NCBI GenBank assembly: GCA_021613535.1
Contig: CP075494.1
Coordinates: forward strand, 7,936,001 to 8,000,000
Direction: 5' to 3'
DNA from: Adineta vaga
Taxonomy: Eukaryota; Rotifera
Length of the DNA: 64,000 nucleotides
Shown piece after piece: positions 1-11,200 of this stretch. The notes beneath the pieces are model-generated. The model made no database searches, was not told where the DNA came from, and was given only the letters and a program-made list of their open reading frames with translations. Positions within the stretch are counted from its first letter, which is position 1. Each line of letters opens with the position of its first letter. Made by a program: the position numbers and the translations under genes.

Positions 1-3000
1 ACAATTACATCATTCTATCTCGAAGTAATTCTTCACTTACCGATCTTTATTTTCAAATAATTGATGATCAAATGCCCAAATACGTTCCGTTTTATAATTA
101 ACTGGATGTGGTTTGTTAACATATACTTCGACATTATTATCATTAATTTCACAGCATGTATACATTCGACGTTTATCACGTGTTAATATTAATGCACTAT
201 GAATATTTTTATGACCGCCCGTTAAACATCTTGGTTCACTGTTATCATTGGTATCCTTCGAATGATCAAGATTCGCAACAAAACAATAATCAATTGTCAT
301 ACGATCACGAGCGACTTCTTGATCAGCTTTGATTTCTTCGGAACGACAAATAATTTCAACTTCTGGTCCAGGTAATAATTCAATTTGAATTATTTGATAA
401 CGTGTTGGTTGAGTTGTAAGTAATTCACCTACAAATATAATTTTCATCAACAATCAATCAGATAATCGAAGTCGAAGAGATGAATTCTTACCTTTATTCG
501 TATATACTTGATACATTTGTGATGTCCATAGAGCAAAATGTGTATTACTTACAGCTGCTCCCAACAATGGATCTGTTGGTTGTTGACCAGGTATGGGTTT
601 TGATTGATTTTTATTTCCATTTCCAGGTGTCTGATAATCACGTAGAATATATTCTCCAGTTAATAAATTACATATTATATATTGATTACTAATTGTCGTA
701 GTAACGCAATAACGTTGATCAGGTGCAACAGCTAAATACGTCATGATACCTTCAATTTTAGGATCGATTATTCTGACAATATCACCACTTGATAGATCAA
801 AGACGATGAATTTATTTGATACTGTAAGAAGATGTTGACCAGCTGAAACAACTTCAAGACCATATACAGCAAATTGATGAGCTTCTAATGAATAAACTAA
901 TGGTCCACCTGGTGATGCTAATGTATTGAAAGCAGGTACGAGTGCCATATGTTGTAGACCAATAGTTTCACATTGATCAATAAAGGATGAAATTTTTCGA
1001 CACGTAACATAGAATGGTAGAAGACGACCAATAATTTGACATGTTAGATTATTCGGATCAGCTGCTAAAACAGAACTTGATAAGCGAAGTGCATCACTCA
1101 TGAGTTTAACCTAGGAAATCAAACGTTTATGGAACGAAAATATAGAATTCTTCAAATTTAAAATGAAAATTTGTCTACTTCTTTTTCATGATTGAATTCA
1201 AATGTACTTTCATAATCATAAATACTACTATTCAATGGCATACAAGATAATTTTGCATGAATAAATTCATAATTAAATAGAACATGATGATATAAATCTT
1301 CTATTCGTTCAGATAGAATCAATTGAAATGGTAATTCACTTAGTTTACGTAAATTATATCGAACTGCTGAGGAGTTTACATTCGCTGCTGCGCCTTTATT
1401 TGTTGTAAATATCAATGGTTGAGCTGGTACTTTGCGATCAGCTTCACCATCTGTTGAACTCAAATTAAACATACGTTTTTGATTATCCGTAAATTGAAAT
1501 GGTTTTGGACAACCGGCCCATATACCAAGAAAATAATCAGCCATTTGTGAATGATATTGTCGTCGTTCATCTGGATTAGCCAAATAACGTTCATGAGAGA
1601 CTAAAATAACATTGAGACATCCGTTCATTTCAAACTGTCGTATGTGAAAAACGACTTTCATGACTTTTTGCTTTCTCGAACAGAAGAAAAATATTATCTT
1701 TACCTTCCGCAAATTGTCGATGATACCAACTAACCACCGATACTCCTTCTGCTTCTCGTTCAACTAAATAATTTGGTACATCATTTCGTATACGTGTCCA
1801 TAATAATGGTGGTATTCGTCGAATTGGTGGTAAATGATATTGATAAACATCATTTAAAACTGTTTCATCCAATGATATTAAATCTTCTAATTCAGCTTCA
1901 CTTAGACCTGATCTCGATGCAGTTATATATGACAGAGCATGCTCGACTAGAATATGACCATGTTGATTTTCAATACGACCTAATAGTTTATTAATGGATG
2001 TAGAAACAGTTTTCGCTAAATCTTTCTCTTGTGTTTTCGTATAAGATCTCCACAGTTTGATTTCATCAAAAACTAGTTTAACATATAATGGAGTATTACA
2101 TTCAGTCAATCGTTCGTGAACTAGTTCCCTGTTAGTTGAAAGATTAAATATAATAAAACATATTTTTTTCAATAGAAAGAAGTTAACAAACCATTGTATA
2201 TCAGTAATTGTTCGATGTTGACGAGCTAACCAAGCTTTTAAAACAATCTTACCCAAATCTTCACCTAATGGTTTAATCTAAATAATAATTTCAGAATTGA
2301 TTCGATTCGATTCACTTAGATATAATATTTACTTGAACGAAATTTTCCGGACTATCGATTATATTTCGAAGTGTATTTAGAATATTAGATATTCCTGGTA
2401 ATGTTGAAACAACCTATAGCAAACAAACGACGATTTCAAATCGATAATATAACAAAAGAAAACATTATTCATACAAGTTTAACATGAATTGGTAATGTTG
2501 GTGGGAACCATGACATTGAATGTGCACCATCTGATGATGAAATTTGATCTAATGAATCCAAAAAGATAGATAATGGTTTATCACTCGGTGTTTTCTCTAA
2601 TAAACGTTTAAAATAATTAATCAATTGAGATAATTCAGTGGGAATAGTATTTTCTGATATTTGATAAAGATAACATAATTGTTGACAAATACTACGTAGT
2701 AAAGGTCCAATCGATGAACTATCTGGTGTAGTACCAAGAAATCGAACAATTCTTATCGGTGTGCAATGTCGACTTGGAAACCAGGAAGTAGAATCCGTTG
2801 CAATCTTTGCTAACATACTAGATTTACCACAACCACCTTCACCCCAAAGAACTAATGGTTGTTTGGATGGACCTTGAATGTAATTACGAACACGTTCAAG
2901 AATATCAGTACGTCCTTGAAAATCTTGACTAAAATTATTGACGACATGAAGTTGTTGAAGAATTTCCGTGAAAACTCTTCAAATGAAAGAAATTTCTACA

Positions 3001-4524
3001 TGATATTCTCTTCAATCGACGATCTTACCTATTCGATGGAAAAGTATTCTGTTTTCTTACACCATCATCGATCATTTCTATGATACGTCGATAGAATGTT
3101 TCAATGAAATCTTTTAAATAATCTGCATGAACTGTTTTATTTAAACCATCATCATCGGACCATTCAACTGTATATCGAATAATACTTGATTCAGGTAAAA
3201 CTGCTGGAACCTGTTAATAATAGAACTCAGTATTTTCTTCTTTATCATTTTCTACTTACTCGAACATCTCGTAAATCTGATAACATATGTTGAGCTTCCA
3301 TATCAACTTTTTTCGATGCTATATCAATAAATTTCATTGAATGACGTAATAAATCCACGTTAATATTTTCAATATGACGAAAAAAGGCAATTGTATGTTC
3401 GAGTCTATCTTTTGCATTTAGAATACCTCGTACAACTTCTTGCTCAGTAACTAAATAATAACAAGAGAGAAAAGACATTAGATTTTTCTTTTCAATTTAC
3501 CTGACCAATTGTATCGATGATTGTCTTGTGCAGTAAATTTTCCTTGTTTATACAATTCTAATGCTGCGACACGTACAGCTCGGTTCAATTTTCCCATTGT
3601 TTCCCACCATGAACTTTGATCTTCTTCCATCAGACGAGGATGTGCTCGATTAGTAAAATTCGTAAAAATAGAACTGACTGGTTGTAAACAAAATAAACTT
3701 GGTATATTGTTTGAATCGAGTTTATACCATTGATTCAGTAATCGTGCATCTTCTTTACTTGAAACCGAAGTCACTAAACGAAATTCTTCTTCTTCAATTT
3801 TCGTTGGTAATGGCCGATAACCATATTTTTGGCCGAGAAATACCTATTTATTAAATTCTTCAACAATTAAAAAGGAGAGCGTAGTTAATATTCCTATGGA
3901 ATCTAATTTTCAATCGGAAACATTGATTGCTCTCTTTGAACAAAGAAAAAACTTCAACAAGTTTGATTTGTTTTAAGACAACAGAAAAGAAAGATAAATA
4001 TTTATTTTAACTAATAAATGTTTTCTTCTCTTGATAGAAATTAACTTTCTCATTGTTACTATTCAAGTGACAGATAGAAAAAGATTTCGACTGTTTTATC
4101 TATGAAAAAAGCAAAGTTGAACGTTTTTCTCCTACCACAAAATTCGGTCCAACTGAAACACGTTGACAATTGTCGATTTCTTGCATACATAATTCAGTTG
4201 TCTTATGATCATCTGTTGCTTCATCACGAACACCCCAACGCATATCTACAACTTGAAATTCTAAGCCATGTTTTTCTCGACAATACTCTTTCAATTTTGG
4301 ATATGTATGTTGCATCAATGAATTACGTTCCATACTTGTGTCTAAATGATATTGTTAAAAAGGACATTTCGTTCTATGTCATGAGATGAAAATCTACCCG
4401 TAAATGTTGATGAAGTAAAAATACGAACAATTTTCGATGCAAGACTTGGTAATCTATCCAGTTTACCATAGAATACATGTTGAATAACTTCAAGTTGTTC
4501 TTCAGTATATTCCTGTTCAGGCAT
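1..4524 (-). CDS. NACHT and WD-repeat protein, NWD1-like (3' end outside window)
   Basis: STAND-type signalling ATPase resembling animal NWD1/NWD2. Exons read on the minus strand: 4398-4524, 4136-4341, 3501-3843, 3260-3450, 3063-3210, 2475-2974, 2333-2413, 2192-2277, 1704-2128, 1179-1600, 492-1110 and 41-428. All junctions keep frame, giving about 1178 codons before the left edge. The N-terminus (KIVRIFTSSTFTG, then DMRWGVRDEATDDH) is the DUF4062-like module typical of NWD proteins. The NACHT domain shows Walker A GEGGCGKSS and Walker B SIFLDSLDQ in the 500-nt exon. A winged-helix-like region follows, and the last two exons look like the start of WD/beta-propeller repeats. ATG 4522-4524 opens the first exon. 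In animals NWD1 is cytosolic; its function here is unknown. A recent damaged copy lies at 16726-17380. The 1600/1704 and 2975/3063 junctions are the least certain. Confidence 0.85.
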
Positions 4525-4950
4525 AATGCTCGATTATGAATGAATTAGTTGCTGTTTGACGTTCAAATGGAAAGCGTCAAAAAATGAGAAAGTAAAAAAA
4601 GAGAGTTCTCGATAAATAAATAGTTCTTTTCTTTTCCTTCTTTTTTGTGCGTTGTCAATCATAATCACCTTATTACGTTTTTTCTTGATAATAAGAAATA
4701 GAAAGCAAAAAACACCGCAGAGAACTCGTTGATGTTTCTCTCACCAGATGAATGATTGAACTTTCTGTTGATTGCCGAGCTCCTTTTCTTTCAAATCGAA
4801 TGAAAAATCTTTTCTATGTGTAATCGAGTATAAACTATTTCTATTAAAATTAGAAATATCAATGATGTAGTTTTCAAAAACTTCTTGAACGTTCATTGTA
4901 TTTAATTCGGCAGACTTTACGAAATTGAAAAGAGAACATAATATAAATGA

Positions 4951-5121
4951 ACATAATTGATGACAATTAAACACTTCATTGAGACTTCGTAGAAAAAACT
5001 TTTTATGTTTTTGTTATGTGTTTAGACATCAACGAATCACAAACGATTTTCATTAGCTGAATATTTTTGATCTTTTTCCGTCTTGTTTCATGACTGGATA
5101 TTTCCGAGATTTGATTCGGTC
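4951..5121. repeat. upstream flank shared with the second NWD locus
   Basis: Two blocks match the second locus in the same orientation: about 4951-4985 matches 17345-17380, and about 4993-5121 matches 17850-17971. Matches are near-identical with a few substitutions. The homology stops exactly where the G-rich telomere-like motif starts at 5122; the other copy continues there with unrelated sequence. In the second locus about 460 bp separates the two blocks. Confidence 0.75.
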
Positions 5122-5178
5122 GGGTGGTGTGGGTATTCATATTATTACAGAACGTCACCCACACCCACACCCACACCC
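5122..5178. repeat. interstitial telomere-like repeat, (TGTGGG)n
   Basis: 5156-5178 reads as 23 bases of C-rich CACACC repeats, i.e. almost four tandem TGTGGG units on the minus strand. A short G-rich run in the opposite sense (GGGTGGTGTGGG, 5122-5133) faces it across 22 bp. TGTGGG is, from memory, the telomeric hexamer described for bdelloid rotifers. The placement inside a contig and at the edge of a duplicated block suggests a repaired break, but a chance G-rich tract cannot be excluded. Confidence 0.6.
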
Positions 5179-6200
5179 TTAAGATGCATGAAGCAAAAAT
5201 TCTGCCTGTGAATTTTTTAATAAAGCCACTGGGTTCATTGAAGAAAGGTTTTTTTCAGTAGAAGTTCCAGTGACGTTAGCGTTATGATGCTTCTTATTCA
5301 AAGTATTTGAGTATCTTGAGCCTAATTACGATTCTTTCAGAAAACGATAAGCTAATTCCAAGGACGAGCGCTTTTTATACTAAAAGCGTAAAAATAAATT
5401 TCCTATATATCAGCACACTCTGTCAAGTTTTAGAAAAGGAACTGATAATCACACTAATCTAAACTAGTCAGTTAACATGTAACTCGTCAACATTAGAATT
5501 CACAAATTACATAATTTATTTTAAAAAAAACTTTTTCCCGAATATTCCTACTTTTTTTTTCTTTCGTTACATCAAATAGATGTTTAATCTCTTTTAATCT
5601 GTTTTGAAAGTTAAATGAAAAACAAAATAATACTGATGTTAAAAAAAGATCATCAACAACGACTTCAAAACAATTTCTGCTTTTCCCTAATTATCACGTT
5701 TTTTATTGAATTCAAAAGATTTTGTAGCTAATTTAAATTAAAGATTCACTTATATTTTGTGCTTTTCATCTTTCTTTTACAAGATTCAATCGAGTATACG
5801 TTATTATTTATTGTTTATTTTTACACATAGGATATTCTAGTATAAGATTCGAGTTTTTCTGTCTATGATTCGCCCAACGACTGGTTCCAAGTAGCTCTCG
5901 ACGAGCTCTATCGATTCAAAAAAACATTTTTTTTTGGTAATGAGTAAGTAATTTCTTAATGATCATATTAAATAATAGAATAAAGAGAAGAAAAAACTGA
6001 TTATAGGCAGTTTGATTCTTTAAAAGAGAAGAGGAAAATTATAATTATATTCTTTCTTGCAGAGACGAGTTTCGTAAACATAAATTATTTACTTCTGTGT
6101 TCCCACTTTAAAATAATGTGATGTTAGTTTTCGAGAATTGTATCAATGAAAAGATATATAGAGTAGGATTTCTAGGGTGTGGGTGTAGACGTGAGTATGC

Positions 6201-6366
6201 AAGGGGAAAAGAGCGAATCCTGGATCTCCATAGATTCTCGTAGATCCTAGCATCTCAAAAAGACTGACTCTCGTGGATCCTGAAAGATACTCATGAGTTC
6301 TCATGGATCAGCATGAATTGTAGGATCCCAGGAACTATGAGAATCCAGGATCAGCCTTTTCCCTTT
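6201..6366. repeat. foldback (hairpin-forming) repeat
   Basis: Arms of about 24 nt, at 6201-6225 and 6343-6366, are inverted copies with few mismatches (GGGGAAAAGAG...ATCCTGGAT against its near complement). The interior is rich in GGATC/GATCC motifs that can pair further. G-rich TGTGGG-like bases lie just outside both arms (6175-6188 and about 6367-6390). It could be a small non-autonomous element or a remnant of terminal repeats. No coding capacity. Confidence 0.4.
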
Positions 6367-6919
6367 GTGTGGATGTATGTATGTGGGTACTCTGTCAAGG
6401 AAAACTTGCATCCACGCCCTATTCCTTTCACTGAATAGGGGTCCTATGAAAAAAGGTTTCTATGCGCTTTTGTATCAGTATCAAAGGTCGAAAAACCATT
6501 TTCTTCGAGACTTTCTTAAACATTGGAAATCGAGAGTAGAATAAGGGTACGATGATAGGTGGAGTCAATGTGAAAGATCAAGGGTCAAAAGCTAAAGGCT
6601 GCATAACATAAAAATATTGCCATACTCTACAGTGCGAGCTAGATTCGCGCTTTCGATAAATATAATATGAGATTTCAATCAGTCGGTCGTTATTTATTGA
6701 TAACATCATTAAAAGTTTAGTAATATTAAAATAGAAACTTTTGATCATTCTAGAAATGATAATTCAATAAATGAACACAGAGCTAGAACCGAGCCAGTAT
6801 CAGGTTGAAGAAAAATAAAATACAGTAAAACCTGTCTAATTTGAACATCATTGGAATCAATGAAAAACGTAGGAGAATGAGCGAATCATATAAAAACATC
6901 TTAAAGATACGATCGCATA

Positions 6920-7004
6920 GACATGCAGCAGTCTCAGTTAACTCGGTGAGAGTCAGACTCGAACTTAGTCTATAATTTCATGTGTTCTCTTTTGCTTTTG
7001 AGAA
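6920..7004. repeat. left 85-bp direct repeat flanking a TIR element
   Basis: Nearly identical (about 2 mismatches) and in the same orientation as 7626-7710. It contains a possible tRNA-like fold: a TCTC/GAGA stem followed by an AGACT/AGTCT five-bp stem with a seven-nt loop, then a GTTCTC/GAGAAC hairpin. The loop lacks U33, so it is not a functional tRNA; a tRNA-derived repeat is one possibility. Confidence 0.6.
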
Positions 7005-7013
7005 TAGGGAAAG

Positions 7014-7618
7014 CGACAACTGGTCGAAAGAAAATTAGTCGAACGACAATTGGTCGAACGGACAATTAGTCGACACAAAGATTGGTCTTATATGAAATAG
7101 AACTGTATTATAGTTAATTGATTAACAAAAGTTGACAATTAACTATGACTCATAAGTTATGCGCAAGCCCTCTATTTATTTAAGTAATGTTGAATGTGAG
7201 GGGACCATAAGATCCTTTAAGTACTTGTTACAAATCAAATATTCTTCTGGTTGAATCAGGTTTAGCAGCTTTAGTTCTAACAAGCAAGCGGGATATAATC
7301 TTTCTTTTGGCAATAAGCCTCCTTTTAAAAATATCTGAATAAGTTTATGAAATCTGACTATCTAATCATTAGATTTTCAAGGATTTGGTCGAATTCTGTA
7401 TCCTTCTTCCTCTCTTTCAACAAATTAAACAATATAATGTTTCAGATCGCTTCGTTAAATTAATTAAGACTTAAACAGACTATTATTGTATTCGTGTACA
7501 AACTAATGAATTTCGACCGATATTCGATTCGACTAATTATCGTATCGACTAATTGTCCGTTCGACCAATTGTCGTCGCCCAATTGTCGTTCAACTAATTT
7601 TCTTTCGACCAGTTGTCG
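7014..7618. mobile_element. 605-bp non-coding element with long terminal inverted repeats
   Basis: The ends are inverted copies: the left begins CGACAACTGGTCGAAAGAAA and the right ends with its complement (finishing at 7618). Similarity continues for about 60-90 bp. The right arm carries one extra copy of a CGACAATTGG-type subunit, so the arms are themselves built from short repeats. No transposase and no open frame inside, which fits a MITE or foldback element. No clean target-site duplication was found immediately outside; instead the element sits between 85-bp direct repeats. Confidence 0.55.
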
Positions 7619-7625
7619 TATACCC

Positions 7626-7710
7626 GACATGCGGCAGTCTCAGTTAACTCGGTGAGAGTCAGACTCGAATTTAGTCTATAATTTCATGTGTTCTCTTTTG
7701 CTTTTGAGAA
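7626..7710. repeat. right 85-bp direct repeat flanking a TIR element
   Basis: Partner of 6920-7004 in the same orientation, starting GACATGCGGCAGTC. Together the copies bracket the inverted-repeat element with only about 8-10 nt between each repeat and the element end. The pair is far too long for a usual target-site duplication, so it is either part of the element or a product of recombination. Confidence 0.6.
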
Positions 7711-8286
7711 CATTTGATACACCACCAATTGTTCATAGATTAAATTTATCTCGTAGATTATGATAAAATGAACCGGCTTTATTTTCTTTAAATCAATGAA
7801 TTTTCTTGCTAAGATCTTTAGGGATAGACGTATTCGAAATAAAAACTAAATTACGTCGAACTCATAGAATGAAATTAGTTTATGAGCATGTGAAGCATGG
7901 GCGTGAAAAGAAGAGACTATCGATATCTACCATCAAAGATTTCCTTTTATGATTGAACTTTTGTTCAACATCGCGTGCAAAAACATCCTTTCTCAAAACG
8001 AACTCTTCTGTGAAACTCAAAAAATTGCTAATGAAAAGTACGTATCTTGAGAGGGTACTGAAATTCATAATCATACACAGCTGACGAAACTCTACTCAAC
8101 ACATACGCTAACGCCATCTCTCTGCATAAACTAACTATTCGCCTTAGTTGAAATCGTCAGATTTAACTATCTTTTTCGAATGACAAAAATACAATACTAT
8201 CACTAAAGCGAATTTCTTCTCATAACAAACTAAATATATTCAATAGCTTGTATTCTCAATAAACTTTTGTGGAATTTAAAGCAAAT

Positions 8287-11200
8287 ATGTACACATTTTC
8301 AACATTACCGATTGAACTCGTCTATCGAATTTTGGATCATCTGTCTGGTTTTACACTATTTTGTTCGATGCAAAATGTTTGCCAACGTTTTAATCAAATT
8401 CTGGACATTTACCATCGATATCAAGTAAGTTTGAAAAGTGCTTTACCTATTTTCTCATCTGTTCAAGTACACATGAGCCTCGCAATATCTAACTTGATGA
8501 GTTTACTCAAAGAAAAAACAAATTTCACAATTCCGAAGCAATTTTCACGAGTCAACCAAACACAACATTGACTCATGCTATTAAAACAACCCTTCCTCTC
8601 ACTTGTTCTTTTCTATCTATACCCATGGAATATATATCTTATTAAAAATGCACTCATGTGTCGCACAAGAATAAAACACCTTTCCCATTTCAAACAAATG
8701 CCTCTATTGCCACTCTTGAACAATGCAACAACTGTCTTCGAAAACCACCAAATAAAATAAAGCGAACCGTTTTATATTGTACCCCGATTCAATACGATCT
8801 CTCGCGAACCAAATTTAAACATAACAATAAAAAACCATTCGAAATAAAAAAAAAGTATCATTACCTTCAGTACAGTACTCATTCAACTCATCCGACGATT
8901 CGAACATTAACTCAGCAGTAATCAGACAAGCAACCGTTTTTCTTTTCACCCGATGAAGCCCGATCGAACACTTTCTGAATTCTTTCACACACTAACGTCA
9001 CACCTCTTGTACAAAGCTATATCGAATTGAAAAAATTACTTTAAAGTTCCGATTGCTTTGCCCACATTCTCGAAAAGAATATTCTATACATAGACACTCA
9101 ACAAACTGAATCTCGTGGGCAATCAAATCGGTGATCAAGAAGCACAACATATTGGTGATGCCTTGCGAACGAACGCGGTAATATTCATTCGCCCTTCACC
9201 TAGCTGACACATTCATGTTCTCTATCGTCCATAGACACTCACCACACTAGATCTCGGGAGAAATCAAATAGGCGGACAAGGAGCCCAACATATTGGTGAT
9301 GCTTTGCGAACAAACACGGTACTATTCATTCGCCCCTCACCTAACTGATACATTCATGTTCTCTCTCGTCTATAGACGCTCATCACACTAAATCTCGCGG
9401 GCAACCGAATCGGTAATCAAGGTGCCCAACATATTGGTGATGCGTTGCGAACGAACACGGTAATATTCATGCGCCCTTCACCGAGCTGGCACACCCACAC
9501 CCTCTATCGTTCATAGACACTCACCGCACTAGATCTCGAGAGAAACCAAATAGGCGGACAAGGAGCCCAACATATTGGTGATGGCTTGCGAACTAACACG
9601 GTAATATTCATTCACCCTTCACCTAACTAACCCATCCATGTTCTAATCTGCGATGCAAAAGTATCCGTACAAATATTCGTGCGTCCTGTGAAGCAACAAT
9701 TCAACCGTTTTTCTTGATTAACCTTTTATTTAATAGAACATAAAAAACAGTTTATATACACATATTAACAAACACTATAAACGCCGTTCCTGTACATTTT
9801 CAAAAGCTTTCGTCGAACATCTAAAATCATATGTGTAACCATATGTTGATCTAATTGTTTTGCTTTCAAAACAATTCTTCGAGCTAATTGATCGAGATTT
9901 TTCGCCTCCTATGCTCCTTCGTACACCTTTTTTTCCAATAACGACCAAATTGTTTCGATAGGACGTGCTTGAGGAACATTCGGAGGATTTTGATGACGTT
10001 GAACATAAGTTATGTTATTTTCTATGAGAAATTGTTGAACTTGATTTGCATAATGAGACGACGCAAGATCAGGCCAAAACAAAATATTATCATTTTTGTG
10101 ATGCTTCTTGATGAATGGCAATAGGCGTTTACGTAGACATTCATTTAAATACGATCCTTGCTTTATAGCCAGTTTTGAACGATGAACATAGATAGATGAT
10201 ATACCTTTCGGAGAGATTGCCATCCAGCCGAGCAGGTGTTCTTCATACTTCTTCTTTTTTTTTGAATTTCACGTCAGATGGTGTTGTTTGTGGATCAGAT
10301 GTATAATAATGACCATTATCATATGAATTTCCACTTAATGTAAAATATTTTTCATCATCCATAATGAGTTGTACATCAGGTTTTAAAATTTTGTAAAGCT
10401 TCAGACAATTTGATTTAGCTCGCCGTTCTTGATCATTATTTGCATATTTTGGAGCAGATTTTCGTTTATATATTTTAATTGTTGTTCGGTTATTGATAAT
10501 ACGTGAAATTGTCGATTGGTGGACTCTAAATCGTCGACCAAGTCGACGTTGACTAACGCCAGTTTTGTTATTAATCTTCTCGATCAGTTCGTTCACTTTT
10601 TTAGCAGACATTTTCGAAGGTCGACCAGATTTTGGTAAAAAAATTGTTGTGGAATGTTCTTTATACTTTTTTAATATGTCATATATTGTTTGAGTGGAAT
10701 ATTTTGTTTCACAAAATGCGAAACCGTGTTTTTCACAACATTTTTTGAGTTATTTATATAAAAAGTTACAATCGATTTTGCAAGGTTTTCTTGTTGCTGT
10801 TGTGTTCGTTTCATTTAAAATTATGAACAGAAGAGTCATATGACGTTCGAAAGAGGTCACTTTGTTCTATCAAACAAGACGTTAACTCAGTTTCTACGAC
10901 TTACCGTTCTTGTTTTATAGATTTAGACATTTGTACTGATACTTTTGCATCCCAGGTTATGTCGTCTATAGACACTCACTACACTAAATCTCGGGGGCAA
11001 TGAAATCGGTGATCAAGGAGCCCAAGATATTCGTGATGCCTTGCGAACAAACACGGTAATATTCATTCGCCCCTCACCTAACTGATACATTCATGTTCTC
11101 TCTCGTCTATAGACGCTCATCACACTAAATCTCGGGTGCAATCAAATCGGTGATCAAGGTGCCCAACATATTGGTGATGCCTTGCGAACGAACACGGTAA

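Larger units (their letters stand above)
4525..8286. other. gene-free spacer with repeats
   Basis: No convincing coding exon seen on either strand; the short ORFs lack splice-consistent neighbours and recognisable motifs. The stretch holds a segment shared with 17352-17971, a telomere-like TGTGGG run (5122-5178), a foldback sequence (about 6201-6366) and a composite inverted/direct-repeat structure (6920-7710), each listed separately. The part nearest 4525 should contain the promoter of the NWD1-like gene, but no clear TATA box was identified. Confidence 0.6.

Noticed and set aside
4741-4974. MFNCHQLC... open frame as a first exon of the NWD gene
   Set aside because: At this locus it is not needed: the DUF4062-start exon has its own ATG at 4524. 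The same peptide start at 17369 results only from the deletion junction.
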